A stretch of DNA of 38,989 nucleotides from Rathayibacter sp. SD072. GTDB taxonomy: Bacteria > Actinomycetota > Actinomycetes > Actinomycetales > Microbacteriaceae. The DNA lies in contig NZ_JADILJ010000037.1 of the NCBI RefSeq assembly GCF_017355185.1, forward strand, positions 1 to 38,989, written 5' to 3'. Positions 1 through 7,480 of the stretch are shown here, piece by piece. A model generated the notes under the pieces. The model saw only the letters and a program-made list of their open reading frames with translations, had not been told where the DNA came from and did no database searches. Made by a program: the position numbers and the translations under genes. Positions within the stretch are counted from its first letter, which is position 1. Every line of letters begins with the position of its first letter.

Positions 1-153
1 ACGGCCCCACCCTCGGCTCGTCGCACAGCGACGGCCCTACTTCTGGAGTCCACCGCGGGGCCTGGTGGGGTCAGCTGCAAGGCGGAGGAGAGAGCGATAC
101 CGGCGGTATCGCGACCGACGACAACGCCGCAGATGGCCCCGCCAGGCCCCGCG
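1..153. other. Structured noncoding stretch beside regX3
   Basis: No credible coding frame was found. The stretch holds nested inverted repeats. A short hairpin lies at 19-24/28-33. A 9-bp palindrome lies at 94-102/104-112 (GCGATACCG / CGGTATCGC). An 18-bp inverted repeat, 55-72 against 135-152, matches at 16 of 18 positions and encloses that palindrome; in plus-strand RNA the two mismatches become G-U pairs. The inner palindrome lies 42 bp beyond the regX3 stop and is followed on the minus strand by a pyrimidine run, so it may terminate regX3. The longer stem could belong to a plus-strand transcript entering from outside the window. Confidence 0.5.
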
Positions 154-831
154 TCACGAGTCGAAGCGGTAGCCGAGGCCGCGGACGGTGACGAGCAGCG
201 TCGGCTCCTTCGGCGTCTTCTCGATCTTGGAGCGGATGCGCTTCACGTGGACGTCGAGGGTCTTGGTGTCGCCGAAGTAGTCGCTGCCCCAGACGCGGTC
301 GATGAGCTGGCCGCGGGTGAGGACGCGTCCGGCGTTGCGGAGCAGCATCTCGAGGAGTTCGAACTCCTTGAGGGGCATGGGCGTCTCGACTCCGTCGACC
401 TCGACCGTGTGGCGCTCGATGTCCATGCGGACGGGGCCGGCGGTGACGATGCGGTCCTCTCCCGGCTCCTCGGTGCGGCGGCGGAGGACGGCGCGGATGC
501 GGGCGAGCAGTTCGCGTGTCGAGTAGGGCTTGGTGACGTAGTCGTCGGCGCCGAGTTCGAGACCGACGACGATGTCGACCTCGGAGTCCTTCGCGGTGAC
601 CATGATGATGGGGATCTGGGAGCGGGTGCGGATCTCGCGGCAGACCTCGGTGCCGGGCATGCCGGGCAGCATCAGGTCGAGCAGGATCAGGTCGTAGTCG
701 CCCTCGTCGAAGGCTGTGACGGCGCGGAGTCCGTCCTCGGCGACGGTGACGTCGTAGCCCTCTCGTTCGAGCAGGTAGCTCAGCGGCTCGCTGAGGGCGC
801 TCTCGTCTTCGACGAGCAGGATGCTGGTCAC
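154..831 (-). CDS. regX3: OmpR-family response regulator RegX3
   Basis: A 225-residue two-component response regulator that should bind direct-repeat Pho boxes when phosphate is scarce. The receiver domain (about 1-115) has the acidic pocket E8/D9, phosphoacceptor D52 in LILLDLMLPG, and the switch Lys in VTKPYS. The winged-helix DNA-binding domain (about 130-225) has the FELLEMLLRNAGRVLTR and KTLDVHVKRIRSK segments. It starts at GTG 831, which overlaps the senX3 stop as GTGA, so the two are translationally coupled. The gene pair diverges from phoU and lies near a phosphoglycerate mutase gene, the same company senX3-regX3 keeps in Mycobacterium. Function follows from family and context; the regulon inside this window (pstS, ppk) is inferred from sites. 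Confidence 0.93.
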   Translation of the reverse strand: MTSILLVEDESALSEPLSYLLEREGYDVTVAEDGLRAVTAFDEGDYDLILLDLMLPGMPGTEVCREIRTRSQIPIIMVTAKDSEVDIVVGLELGADDYVTKPYSTRELLARIRAVLRRRTEEPGEDRIVTAGPVRMDIERHTVEVDGVETPMPLKEFELLEMLLRNAGRVLTRGQLIDRVWGSDYFGDTKTLDVHVKRIRSKIEKTPKEPTLLVTVRGLGYRFDS

Positions 832-1997
832 GCGGTGTCTCCTATCGGGGCGGTGGATGCGAAGGGCGTCCTCGCCGGGTCTGCTTCGGGGAGTCGGATG
901 GTGAAGGTGGAGCCGCGTCCGGGCTTGGACCAGACGCGGACGTCTCCGCCGTGGTTCTGGACGGCGTGCTTGACGATGCTCAGGCCGAGTCCGGTTCCTC
1001 CGGTGTGCCGCGAGCGAGCCTGGTCGACGCGGTAGAACCGCTCGAACACCCGGTCGAGGTCGTCCTCGGGGATCCCGATGCCCTGGTCGGTGACCGCGAT
1101 CTCGACGACTCCGCCCGTGGAGCGCACCCCGATGCCGACGCGGGAGCCGGGCGGCGAGTACTGGATCGCGTTGGCGAGCAGGTTGTGCAGCGCCGAGACG
1201 AGCATCTTCTCCTGGCCGGCGACGTAGGCCTTCTTCATCCCGCCCTTGACCAGCGTCACGTCGTGCGACTCGGCGAGGACGTGGGTGGTCTCGAGGGCGG
1301 CGGTGACGATGTCATCGACGCGGACCAGCTCGGCCGAGGCCCCGACGTCGGCGGACTGCAGACGCGAGAGCTCGATGATCTCGCGGGTGATCTTGGCGAG
1401 ACGGTGCGACTCCTGGGTCAGCCGGCGCGCGAAGCGGCGGACCTGCACCGGGTCGTCGGCGGCGGAGTCGAGCGCTTCGGCGAGCAGGCCCACCGCTCCG
1501 ATGGGCGTCTTCAGCTCGTGCGAGATGTTGGCGACGAAGTCGCGGCGCACTGCCTCGAGGCGGCGCGCTTCGGTGTGGTCCTCGGCGAGGACGAGCACGA
1601 AGCGGGATCCGAGTCGCGTGGCGTGGACGACGAGGGTGACGGCCTGCTCCGAGAGGGGGCTCGTCGCGAGCTCCAGGTCCTGCTCGATGTCGTCGCCGAA
1701 CCGGCGGACGCGGTCGACGATCGCGACGAGATCCGGGTGCAGGAGCGTGTCCTGCGAGACCAGGCCCAGCGCGATCGCCCGGGTCGACGCCTTCAGCACG
1801 TTGTGCGAGGGATCGGTGACGAACGCGGGAGCTCCGACGGCCTCGATGATCGCGTCGATCCCCTCGGGCAGGGTGACCGAGACCACTTCCGCGGCGATGC
1901 GCCCCTGCCTCGCCGCGAGGGTGAGGACCGTCGTCAGCAGGACGCCGATCGCCACCCCGAGGACGAGCGCCAGAATCACGAACACACCCGAATCCAC
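828..1997 (-). CDS. senX3: Phosphate-sensing histidine kinase SenX3
   Basis: A 389-residue membrane sensor kinase, partner of RegX3. An N-terminal hydrophobic segment (about 5-29) anchors it; a PAS-like region follows (about 45-140). The H box FVANISHELKTP carries phosphoacceptor H160. The ATPase domain shows the N box (HNLLANAIQYSPPG), the G1 box (DQGIGIPEDDLDRVFERFYR) and the G2 box (GGTGLGLSIVKH). It starts at GTG 1997. A candidate -10, TAGCCT (2009-2004, minus strand), ends 6 nt before that codon, so the mRNA may be leaderless. By analogy with PhoR/SenX3 systems, PhoU and the Pst transporter, both encoded here, should restrain the kinase when phosphate is plentiful. Confidence 0.92.
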   Translation of the reverse strand: MDSGVFVILALVLGVAIGVLLTTVLTLAARQGRIAAEVVSVTLPEGIDAIIEAVGAPAFVTDPSHNVLKASTRAIALGLVSQDTLLHPDLVAIVDRVRRFGDDIEQDLELATSPLSEQAVTLVVHATRLGSRFVLVLAEDHTEARRLEAVRRDFVANISHELKTPIGAVGLLAEALDSAADDPVQVRRFARRLTQESHRLAKITREIIELSRLQSADVGASAELVRVDDIVTAALETTHVLAESHDVTLVKGGMKKAYVAGQEKMLVSALHNLLANAIQYSPPGSRVGIGVRSTGGVVEIAVTDQGIGIPEDDLDRVFERFYRVDQARSRHTGGTGLGLSIVKHAVQNHGGDVRVWSKPGRGSTFTIRLPEADPARTPFASTAPIGDTA

Positions 1998-2110
1998 GCA
2001 CCCAGGCTAGTCATCCACCGGGCGTCTCCCTACCGGATGCCCGCCGACGGACTGCAGGTCGAGTACTGTTCAAACCCGCGGCACCGTTCGTTAACCTGCC
2101 GTCGTCATCA
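1998..2110. promoter_or_regulatory. senX3/phoU divergent promoter region
   Basis: On the plus strand, TTCAAA (2069-2074) and TAACCT (2092-2097) are separated by 17 bp and make a good -35/-10 pair for phoU, with a start near 2104. On the minus strand, TAGCCT (2009-2004) lies 6 nt before the senX3 GTG. GTTCAAA (2068) and GTTAACC (2090) are 22 bp apart, which is two turns of the 11-bp Pho-box period, but the intervening unit is poor, so control by RegX3 is only possible. Confidence 0.5.
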
Positions 2111-2215
2111 TTGCTCCGCCTGCGCCGTGAAGGAACAGGTGCTGTGTCGCGCGTGGTGCGCGACGCCAACCCGGCACCGTTCGCCGTGCGTGCCGCAGAG
2201 AGGGTCGATCACAAG

Positions 2216-2857
2216 ATGCGCGAAGTATTCCAGCAGGAGCTGGCCGAGGTCCAGGATCGCCTCGTCGAGATCTCCGGACTCGTCGAGATCGCGATCGAGA
2301 AGGCGACTCAGGCGTTCAACCACTCCGATGTCACCCTCGCCGAAGAGGTGATCGCCAGCGACGCCCGGATCGACGAGCTCGCGATCAGCCTCGACGAGCT
2401 CGCGATCGACATCCTCGCCCGCCAGAACCCGGTCGCCCGCGACCTCCGGATCGTCGTGTCGGCCCTGCGCATCAGCGCCTCGCTCGAGCGGATGGGCGAC
2501 ATCGCGGAGCACATCGCGCAGCTGTCGCGGTACCGCTTCCCCGACAAGGTCGTCCCGAAGAGCCTGCGCCCCACCTTCGTCGAGATGGGCCGGCTCGACG
2601 TGGTCGTCGCGCACAAGCTGACCGAGCTGCTGCGCTCGCAGGACGGCCGCATCGCCGAGGAGATCCGCGACGAGGACGACAAGATCGACGAGCTGCACGT
2701 CAGCGTCTTCGACAAGGTGCTCAGCGAGGCCTGGAAGGGCCAGGCCGCGGACACCGTCGACGCAACCCTCGCCAGCCGCTACCACGAGCGCTTCGCCGAC
2801 CACGCGGTCTCCATCGCCAAGAAGGTGCAGTATCTGATCTCAGGCGATTACGCCTGA
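2216..2857 (+). CDS. phoU: Phosphate signalling protein PhoU
   Basis: A 213-residue cytoplasmic PhoU made of two three-helix bundles, each with the metal-binding E/DxxxD signature: one near residues 53-62 (ASDARIDELA) and one near 150-158 (DEDDKIDELH). PhoU links PstB to the histidine kinase and shuts off Pho signalling when phosphate is plentiful. I chose ATG 2216 because the family starts at MREVFQQEL and a purine-rich GAGAGGGT lies about 9 nt upstream. The frame stays open back to 2111, but that extension has no family support. It is transcribed away from senX3-regX3 and ends in two tandem hairpins. Confidence 0.93.
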   Translation: MREVFQQELAEVQDRLVEISGLVEIAIEKATQAFNHSDVTLAEEVIASDARIDELAISLDELAIDILARQNPVARDLRIVVSALRISASLERMGDIAEHIAQLSRYRFPDKVVPKSLRPTFVEMGRLDVVVAHKLTELLRSQDGRIAEEIRDEDDKIDELHVSVFDKVLSEAWKGQAADTVDATLASRYHERFADHAVSIAKKVQYLISGDYA

Positions 2858-2863
2858 GTGCTC

Positions 2864-2970
2864 GGATCGCGCAGGGCGCGATCCTCACCGCGGTCGGCTT
2901 CTCGGGATGGTCGCGTTCTGAAGAGCGTCCTGCGTTCGGCTAGCCCGATCCGCTAGCACGCGGATCGGGC
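2864..2970 (+). terminator. Tandem hairpin terminators after phoU
   Basis: Hairpin 1 is a perfect 9-bp stem, 2864-2872/2876-2884 (GGATCGCGC, AGG loop), 6 nt after the phoU stop. Hairpin 2 is a perfect 11-bp stem, 2943-2953/2960-2970 (GCCCGATCCGC, TAGCAC loop), followed shortly by CCTTT. The second looks like a classical intrinsic terminator. Confidence 0.7.
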
Positions 2971-3096
2971 GTTCGCCTTTAAGGGGGTCGGCCGGTCTGC
3001 ACGGTTGAACCCCGGGTTTCGCCCGAGCGGATTCGGGGGACGGGTACTCGGCCATCCTCCGCTCAGCGAGTTGCGCGGACTCCCGTCTTCTCTGCT

Positions 3097-3131
3097 GATC
3101 GAGTAGCGCGCGGAGCGCGCGTATCGAGATC
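3097..3131. repeat. REP-like palindromic element
   Basis: The imperfect palindrome GATCGAGTAGCGCGC..GCGCGCGTATCGAGATC folds as a hairpin: a 6-bp GCGCGC stem with a GGA loop, then TA/TA and TCGA/TCGA pairs with single-base bulges. From memory, GATCGAGTAGC..GTATCGAGATC palindromes are abundant between genes of Microbacteriaceae. Only one copy lies in this window, so its repetitive nature cannot be shown here. Confidence 0.5.
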
Positions 3132-3267
3132 CGCGTGATCCGAGCGCGGGTGCGGAGCGCAGGTCCCGGACGAACTCCGGCTCGCGAGAAGCGGTTCGGC
3201 TCGCGGGACGTCGCCGTTCCTGCGAGCCGAGCGCGAGTCGGCGAGCCGGAGGTGCCACCGGAGATGC
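3132..3267. repeat. Nested inverted repeats in phoU-gpmA gap
   Basis: No gene was found here. An outer pair, CCGGCTCGC (3177-3185) and GCGAGCCGG (3241-3249), encloses an inner pair, TCGGCTCGC (3196-3204) and GCGAGCCGA (3222-3230). Together with the neighbouring palindrome this makes a compact repeat island between two convergent terminators. Confidence 0.4.
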
Positions 3268-3305
3268 GGAAGGCCCGCGCGGATCGGGGATCCGGCGGGC
3301 CTTCC
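3268..3305 (-). terminator. Terminator of gpmA
   Basis: A perfect 11-bp inverted repeat, GGAAGGCCCGC (3268-3278) and GCGGGCCTTCC (3295-3305), with an inner CGGATC/GATCCG stem (3280-3285/3289-3294). It lies 13 nt beyond the gpmA stop on the minus strand. There is no T tract, as is common in GC-rich Actinomycetota. Confidence 0.7.
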
Positions 3306-3318
3306 GAGTGGGCGGGAC

Positions 3319-4071
3319 CTACTTCTTGGCGCCCTGGGCGGCGACGGCGGCGGCACCGGCGGCGGCGGCCTCCGGGTCGAGGTACTCGGCCGGACCGATC
3401 GGCTCGAAGTTCTCGTCGAGCTTGTAGACGAGCGGGATGCCGGTCGGGATGTTGAGCTCGGCGATGTCGGAGTCGGAGATGCCGTCGAGCGTCTTCACCA
3501 GGGCGCGGAGCGAGTTGCCGTGCGCGGTGATCATGACGGTCTTGCCCGAGGCGAGGTCCGGCTTGATGTCCGACTCCCAGTACGGCAGCATCCGCTCGAT
3601 GACGAGCTTCAGCGACTCCGTGCGCGGGAGGGCGTCGCCCAGATCCGCGTAGCGCTCGTCGTGCGCCTGCGAGTACTGGTCGTCGTCGTCGAGCGGGGGC
3701 GGCGGCACGTCGAAGGAGCGGCGCCAGGTCTGGAACTGCTCGGGGCCGTACTCGGCGAGCGTCTGCGCCTTGTCCTTGCCCTGCAGCGCGCCGTAGTGGC
3801 GCTCGTTGAGGCGCCAGGACCGCTTGACGTCGATCCACAGGCGGTCGGCCACCTCCAGCGCGATGTTCGCGGTCTGGATCGCGCGGGTCTGCCGCGACGT
3901 GTAGACCACGTCGGGGTGGAGCCCGGCCTCGGTCAGCAGCTCGCCGGCGCGCGTGGCCTCCGCGACGCCCTGCTCGGTGAGCCGCACGTCGACCCAGCCG
4001 GTGAACAGGTTCTTCTGGTTCCACTCGCTGTTGCCGTGGCGCACGAGGATGAGAGTGTAGGTCTCGGACAT
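3319..4071 (-). CDS. gpmA: 2,3-BPG-dependent phosphoglycerate mutase
   Basis: A 250-residue glycolytic enzyme interconverting 3- and 2-phosphoglycerate through a phosphohistidine. The RHG signature at 11-13 ([18 protein letters not shown]) holds catalytic H12. The family segment [12 protein letters not shown] carries the acid/base Glu, and the second active-site His is in [13 protein letters not shown]. Length is normal for the dPGM family; the C-terminal Ala-rich tail ending AAQGAKK is the only unusual part. ATG 4071 matches the family start. It lies next to a Pho regulator cluster as gpm1 does in Mycobacterium, and is divergent from the methyltransferase gene with only 48 bp between them. 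Confidence 0.95.
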   Translation of the reverse strand: MSETYTLILVRHGNSEWNQKNLFTGWVDVRLTEQGVAEATRAGELLTEAGLHPDVVYTSRQTRAIQTANIALEVADRLWIDVKRSWRLNERHYGALQGKDKAQTLAEYGPEQFQTWRRSFDVPPPPLDDDDQYSQAHDERYADLGDALPRTESLKLVIERMLPYWESDIKPDLASGKTVMITAHGNSLRALVKTLDGISDSDIAELNIPTGIPLVYKLDENFEPIGPAEYLDPEAAAAGAAAVAAQGAKK

Positions 4072-4106
4072 GCGCCCAGTTTAGAGGCGGGGCCTCCGCC
4101 CGCGGA

Positions 4107-4112
4107 TACGCT
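4107..4112 (+). promoter_or_regulatory. Candidate -10 of methyltransferase gene
   Basis: TACGCT fits TAnnnT and lies 7 nt before ATG 4120, which has no Shine-Dalgarno sequence in the remaining space; this suggests a leaderless message. Confidence 0.4.
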
Positions 4113-4119
4113 GGAGCCC

Positions 4120-4947
4120 ATGCCGATCGGAGCCGTGACCCGCGGGACCACGGGCACGAACCGCCTCCGCCGGGTCGACCGGTGGATCGCCGAGCTCCCC
4201 GCACTGCGCTCCACTCCGCAGCCCCTCGTGGTCGACCTGGGCTTCGGGGCGAGTGCGGTCACGACCCTCGAGCTGCATCGCCGGCTCGCGGGCACCGTCC
4301 CCGGCGTCGAGGTCGTCGGCTTCGAGATCGAGCCCGCCCGAGTGGCCACCGCGCGGGAGCAGCTCGCGGTCGTCCGGGGCGGTGGCACCGCCTTCCCCTC
4401 GGATGCGCGCGTCGGCTTCGAGCGCGGCGGCTTCGAGATCCCTCTCCCCCGGGGACGGCGGGCCGACGTGATCCGCGCGTTCAACGTGCTCCGCCAGTAC
4501 GACGAGGACGCGGTCGCCGGCGCCTGGCGGATCATGACCGAGCGGCTCCAGCCGGACGGGGTCCTCGTGGAGGGCACCTGCGACGAGATCGGCCGCATCT
4601 GCACGTGGATCGAGATCGGGCGGGACGGCCCGCGGTCGTTGACGCTGTCACTCCGACTCGGAGCGATCCCGTCCCCGCTCATCGCGGCGGAGCGACTGCC
4701 CAAGGCGCTGATCCACCGCAATGTGCCGGGCGAGCGGGTCCACGACTTCCTGCACGCCCTCGAGCGGGCGTGGACGATCAACGCCCCCCTGGCCGTCCAC
4801 GGCCCCACGCAGCGCTGGATCGCCTCGGTGCGGTCGCTGCGGTCGGACTGGCCGATCCTCGGCGGTCCCCGGCGGTGGAGGCTCGGCGAGGTGACCGTCG
4901 CGTGGGACGCGGTCGCGCCTGCCCACCCGGCCCCGTCACTCCTGTGA
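4120..4947 (+). CDS. Class I SAM-dependent methyltransferase
   Basis: A 275-residue protein with a Rossmann-type methyltransferase core. Motif I is VVDLGFGAS (about 40-48), and the acidic ribose-binding position follows in VVGFEIEPARV. The motif IV region is ADVIRAFNVLRQYDE and motif V is LQPDGVLVEGTCDEIGRIC. The substrate is not evident from sequence. It begins at ATG 4120, just after a candidate -10, so initiation may be leaderless. It stands between gpmA (divergent) and the CNNM pair, and nothing in the neighbourhood fixes its role. The fold assignment is firm; the reaction is unknown. Confidence 0.75.
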   Translation: MPIGAVTRGTTGTNRLRRVDRWIAELPALRSTPQPLVVDLGFGASAVTTLELHRRLAGTVPGVEVVGFEIEPARVATAREQLAVVRGGGTAFPSDARVGFERGGFEIPLPRGRRADVIRAFNVLRQYDEDAVAGAWRIMTERLQPDGVLVEGTCDEIGRICTWIEIGRDGPRSLTLSLRLGAIPSPLIAAERLPKALIHRNVPGERVHDFLHALERAWTINAPLAVHGPTQRWIASVRSLRSDWPILGGPRRWRLGEVTVAWDAVAPAHPAPSLL

Positions 4948-4961
4948 GCATTCTCATATCT

Positions 4962-4980
4962 GAGGGCGGTACCGTCCCTC
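4962..4980. promoter_or_regulatory. Palindrome and candidate -10 before CNNM genes
   Basis: GAGGG-CGGTACCG-T-CCCTC is a near-perfect palindrome. Within it, TACCGT (4970-4975) is a TAnnnT element whose expected start falls at or near ATG 4984. The palindrome could be an operator over the promoter or a short terminator for the methyltransferase gene. Confidence 0.35.
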
Positions 4981-4983
4981 CCC

Positions 4984-5073
4984 ATGGACGACCCTCCCTC
5001 AGACGCGCCCGCTCACGAACCGGTGCGCGCCACCGCTCCCGCCCCTCTGATCGGCGGTGACGCGCGTGCCTGA
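4984..5073 (+). CDS. Possible 29-residue leader peptide
   Basis: An ATG frame of 29 codons (begins MDDPPSDAPA, ends GGDARA) starts 8 nt after a candidate -10 and ends inside the first codons of the downstream CNNM gene, overlapping its GTG 5057 by 17 nt in another frame. If the transcript starts at 4982-4984, this would be a leaderless leader ORF coupled to the CNNM gene. I recognise no family. It may instead be untranslated leader. Confidence 0.25.
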   Translation: MDDPPSDAPAHEPVRATAPAPLIGGDARA

Positions 5074-6415
5074 GTGGCTCGGCATCGTCATCGGCCTCCT
5101 CCTGACCCTCGGCACCGGCCTCTTCGTCGCCTCGGAGTTCGCGCTGGTCAACCTCGACCGCAACGAGCTGGAGGAGCGCCGCGCTCGCGGCGAGAAGCGC
5201 CTCGACCCCACGATCTCCGCCCTGCGGATCACCTCGACCCACCTCTCGGGCGCGCAGCTGGGCATCACGCTCACCACGCTCCTCACCGGCTACACGTTCG
5301 AGCCGGCCATCAGCTCGCTGCTCGCGGAGCCCCTCCGCTCGGTGGGGGTCCCCGAGGGGATCGTCCCCGGCATCGGCGCCGTCATCGGCGTGCTGCTCGC
5401 CACGGTCTTCTCGATGATCATCGGCGAGCTCGTGCCCAAGAACTTCGCCCTGGCCCTCCCGCTCGCCACCGCGCGCGTGGTCGTGCCGTTCCAGGTCGCG
5501 TTCACGACGGTGTTCAAGCCGGTGATCCTCCTGTTCAACAACACGGCGAACGCCCTCATCCGCGCGATGGGGATCGAGCCGAAGGAGGAGCTGTCGGGCG
5601 CCCGCAGCGCCGACGAGCTCGGCTCGCTCGTGCGCCGCTCCGCTCTGGAGGGCACCCTCGACCGCGATCACGCCGACCTGCTGCACCGCACCCTGCTGTT
5701 CTCGAGTCGGAGCGTCGCCGACGTGATGACGCCGCGCGTGCGCATGTCGTCGGTCACCCTGCGCAGCACCGCGGAGGACGTCGTCGAGCTCGCGAACCGC
5801 ACCGGCTTCTCGCGCTTCCCGGTGCTCGGCCGCGACTCCGACGACATCCGCGGCGTGCTGCACGTCAAGCACGCCTTCGCCCTCGAGCCCGAGCGGCGGC
5901 GGCGGGTGAGCGCCGAGGAGCTGATGGTGGCTCCGATGCGCATCCCCGAGACCGCTCGCGCCGACGCTCTGCTGGCTCCGCTGCGCGGCAGCGGTCTGGC
6001 GATCGCGGTGGTCGTCGACGAGTACGGAGGCACCGCCGGCGTCGTGACTCTCGAAGACCTCGTCGAGGAGATCGTCGGCGAGCTCGAGGACGAGCACGAC
6101 CGCACCCGCGCGGGAGTCATCCGCTCCGGCCGCTCGGCCACGTTCGGCGGTGAGCTGCGCCCCGACGAGGTCGCCGCCCGGCTCGGCGTGATCGTCCCCG
6201 AGGGCGAGGACTACGACACCGTCGCCGGCTTCCTCTCGTCGAGCCTGGGCCGACTGCCCGAGCTCGGCGACGAGGTCGCCCTCGAGGCCGGCGTGCTGCG
6301 CGTCGACCGCGTCGCCGCGAACCGGGTGGACCGCGTCCGCTTCACCCCCGGCTCGGAGGGCGGTACCGCCACCGGAGTCGCAGCCCTGCGCGCGGAAGGA
6401 GCCGTTCATGAGTGA
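5057..6415 (+). CDS. CNNM/CBS-domain membrane protein (HlyC/CorC family)
   Basis: A 452-residue protein of the DUF21-CBS-CorC_HlyC architecture, called hemolysin C or TlyC in many annotations and related to Mg2+-linked CNNM/CorC exporters. A transmembrane DUF21 domain (about 5-195, with FVASEFALVNLDR and the FSMIIGELVPKNFAL signature) is followed by a tandem CBS pair (about 215-345, ending VVDEYGGTAGVVTLEDLVEEIVGE) and a C-terminal transporter-associated domain (about 360-435). GTG 5057 is used; GTG 5066 is an alternative start. It overlaps the next gene by 8 nt (ATGAGTGA). Ion transport is a family inference; the old hemolysin label should not be taken literally. Confidence 0.88.
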   Translation: MTRVPEWLGIVIGLLLTLGTGLFVASEFALVNLDRNELEERRARGEKRLDPTISALRITSTHLSGAQLGITLTTLLTGYTFEPAISSLLAEPLRSVGVPEGIVPGIGAVIGVLLATVFSMIIGELVPKNFALALPLATARVVVPFQVAFTTVFKPVILLFNNTANALIRAMGIEPKEELSGARSADELGSLVRRSALEGTLDRDHADLLHRTLLFSSRSVADVMTPRVRMSSVTLRSTAEDVVELANRTGFSRFPVLGRDSDDIRGVLHVKHAFALEPERRRRVSAEELMVAPMRIPETARADALLAPLRGSGLAIAVVVDEYGGTAGVVTLEDLVEEIVGELEDEHDRTRAGVIRSGRSATFGGELRPDEVAARLGVIVPEGEDYDTVAGFLSSSLGRLPELGDEVALEAGVLRVDRVAANRVDRVRFTPGSEGGTATGVAALRAEGAVHE

Positions 6416-7439
6416 GTACCTGCCCGGGATCGCCTGGCTGGTGGTCCTCCTGCTCGTCAACGCCTTCTTCGTCGGCGCGGAGTTCGCGGTGATCTCGGCA
6501 AGGCGGTCCCAGATCGAGCCGAAGGCCGACGCCGGGAGCCGCGCCGCGAAGACGACCCTCTACGCCATGGAGCACGCGACACTGATGCTGGCGACGAGCC
6601 AACTCGGCATCACCGTGTGCTCGCTCGTGATCCTCAACGTGTCGGAGCCGGCGATCCACCACCTGCTCGAGATCCCGCTCGGGCTCACCTCGCTGTCCGC
6701 CGAGGCGATCGGCGTGATCGCGTTCCTCGCGGCGCTGCTGCTCGTCACGTTCCTGCACGTCGTGTTCGGCGAGATGGTGCCGAAGAATCTGGCGTTCTCA
6801 GTGCCGACGCGGGCGGCCCTGCTGCTCGCTCCCCCGCTCGTGCTCGTCTCGCGTCTCGTGAAGCCCGTGATCTGGTCGCTCAACGCGGTGGCCAACGGGA
6901 TCCTCCGTCTCGTCCGCGTCGAGCCGAAGGACGAGGCGACGAGCGCGTTCACCCTCGACGAGGTCGCCGCGATCGTGCGCCAGTCCACTCGGGAGGGAAT
7001 GCTGGTGGACGCCTCGGGCACCGTCACCGCCGCCTTCGAGTTCACGACGAAGCAGGTGTCGGACGTCGCGGTTCCGCTCGACGAGATGGTGCTCCTGGCG
7101 TGGGAGTCGACTCCCGCGGATCTGCGCCGAGCGGTCGCCGTGCACGGGTACTCGCGCTACCTCCTCGCGGGAGCCGACGGCCTGCCGGCCGGCTACCTGC
7201 ACCTCAAGGACGTGTCCGACCTCGGGGATCAGGAGTCGCCGGTGCCCGCGAAGCGCATCCGCCGCCTGGCCGCGGTGTCGGGCGGCGACGAGCTCGAGGA
7301 CGCCCTGGCCGCCCTGCGGCGCACCGGAGCGCACATCGCCCGCGTCGTCGACCGCGAGGGGCGCACGACGGGAGTCCTGTTCCTCGAGGACATCATCGAG
7401 GAGCTCGTCGGAGAGGTGCAGGACGCCACGAACGCCTGA
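6408..7439 (+). CDS. Second CNNM/CBS membrane protein, shorter
   Basis: A 343-residue paralogue of the upstream protein. The DUF21 domain (about 1-195) carries FFVGAEFAVISARRSQIE and VVFGEMVPKNLAFS, and a CBS pair follows (about 210-340, ending VLFLEDIIEELVGEVQDA). The C-terminal CorC_HlyC domain of the partner is absent: translation stops just after the second CBS domain. A strong GGAAGGA Shine-Dalgarno lies 8 nt before ATG 6408. Tandem, coupled translation suggests the two work as a hetero-oligomer, since CNNM proteins dimerise through DUF21 and CBS domains. Confidence 0.87.
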   Translation: MSEYLPGIAWLVVLLLVNAFFVGAEFAVISARRSQIEPKADAGSRAAKTTLYAMEHATLMLATSQLGITVCSLVILNVSEPAIHHLLEIPLGLTSLSAEAIGVIAFLAALLLVTFLHVVFGEMVPKNLAFSVPTRAALLLAPPLVLVSRLVKPVIWSLNAVANGILRLVRVEPKDEATSAFTLDEVAAIVRQSTREGMLVDASGTVTAAFEFTTKQVSDVAVPLDEMVLLAWESTPADLRRAVAVHGYSRYLLAGADGLPAGYLHLKDVSDLGDQESPVPAKRIRRLAAVSGGDELEDALAALRRTGAHIARVVDREGRTTGVLFLEDIIEELVGEVQDATNA

Positions 7440-7443
7440 GCCG

Positions 7444-7480
7444 GGGCCGCGCTGTCAGACGAGCTCCGGCAGCGCGGCCC
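7444..7480. terminator. Bidirectional terminator between convergent genes
   Basis: A perfect 11-bp inverted repeat, GGGCCGCGCTG (7444-7454) and CAGCGCGGCCC (7470-7480), with a 15-nt loop. It covers the 15-bp gap between the CNNM pair and the FUSC gene and reaches into the last FUSC codons, so it can stop both transcripts. Confidence 0.65.

Noticed and set aside
2068-2096. GTTCAAA and GTTAACC in the phoU promoter as a Pho box
   Set aside because: Spacing is 22 bp with a poor middle unit, and the same bases are explained by a good -35/-10 pair for phoU; kept only as a weak possibility.
2885-3356. Arg/Pro-rich frames in the phoU-gpmA gap
   Set aside because: They run through terminator and repeat hairpins and have no protein-like composition or ribosome sites.
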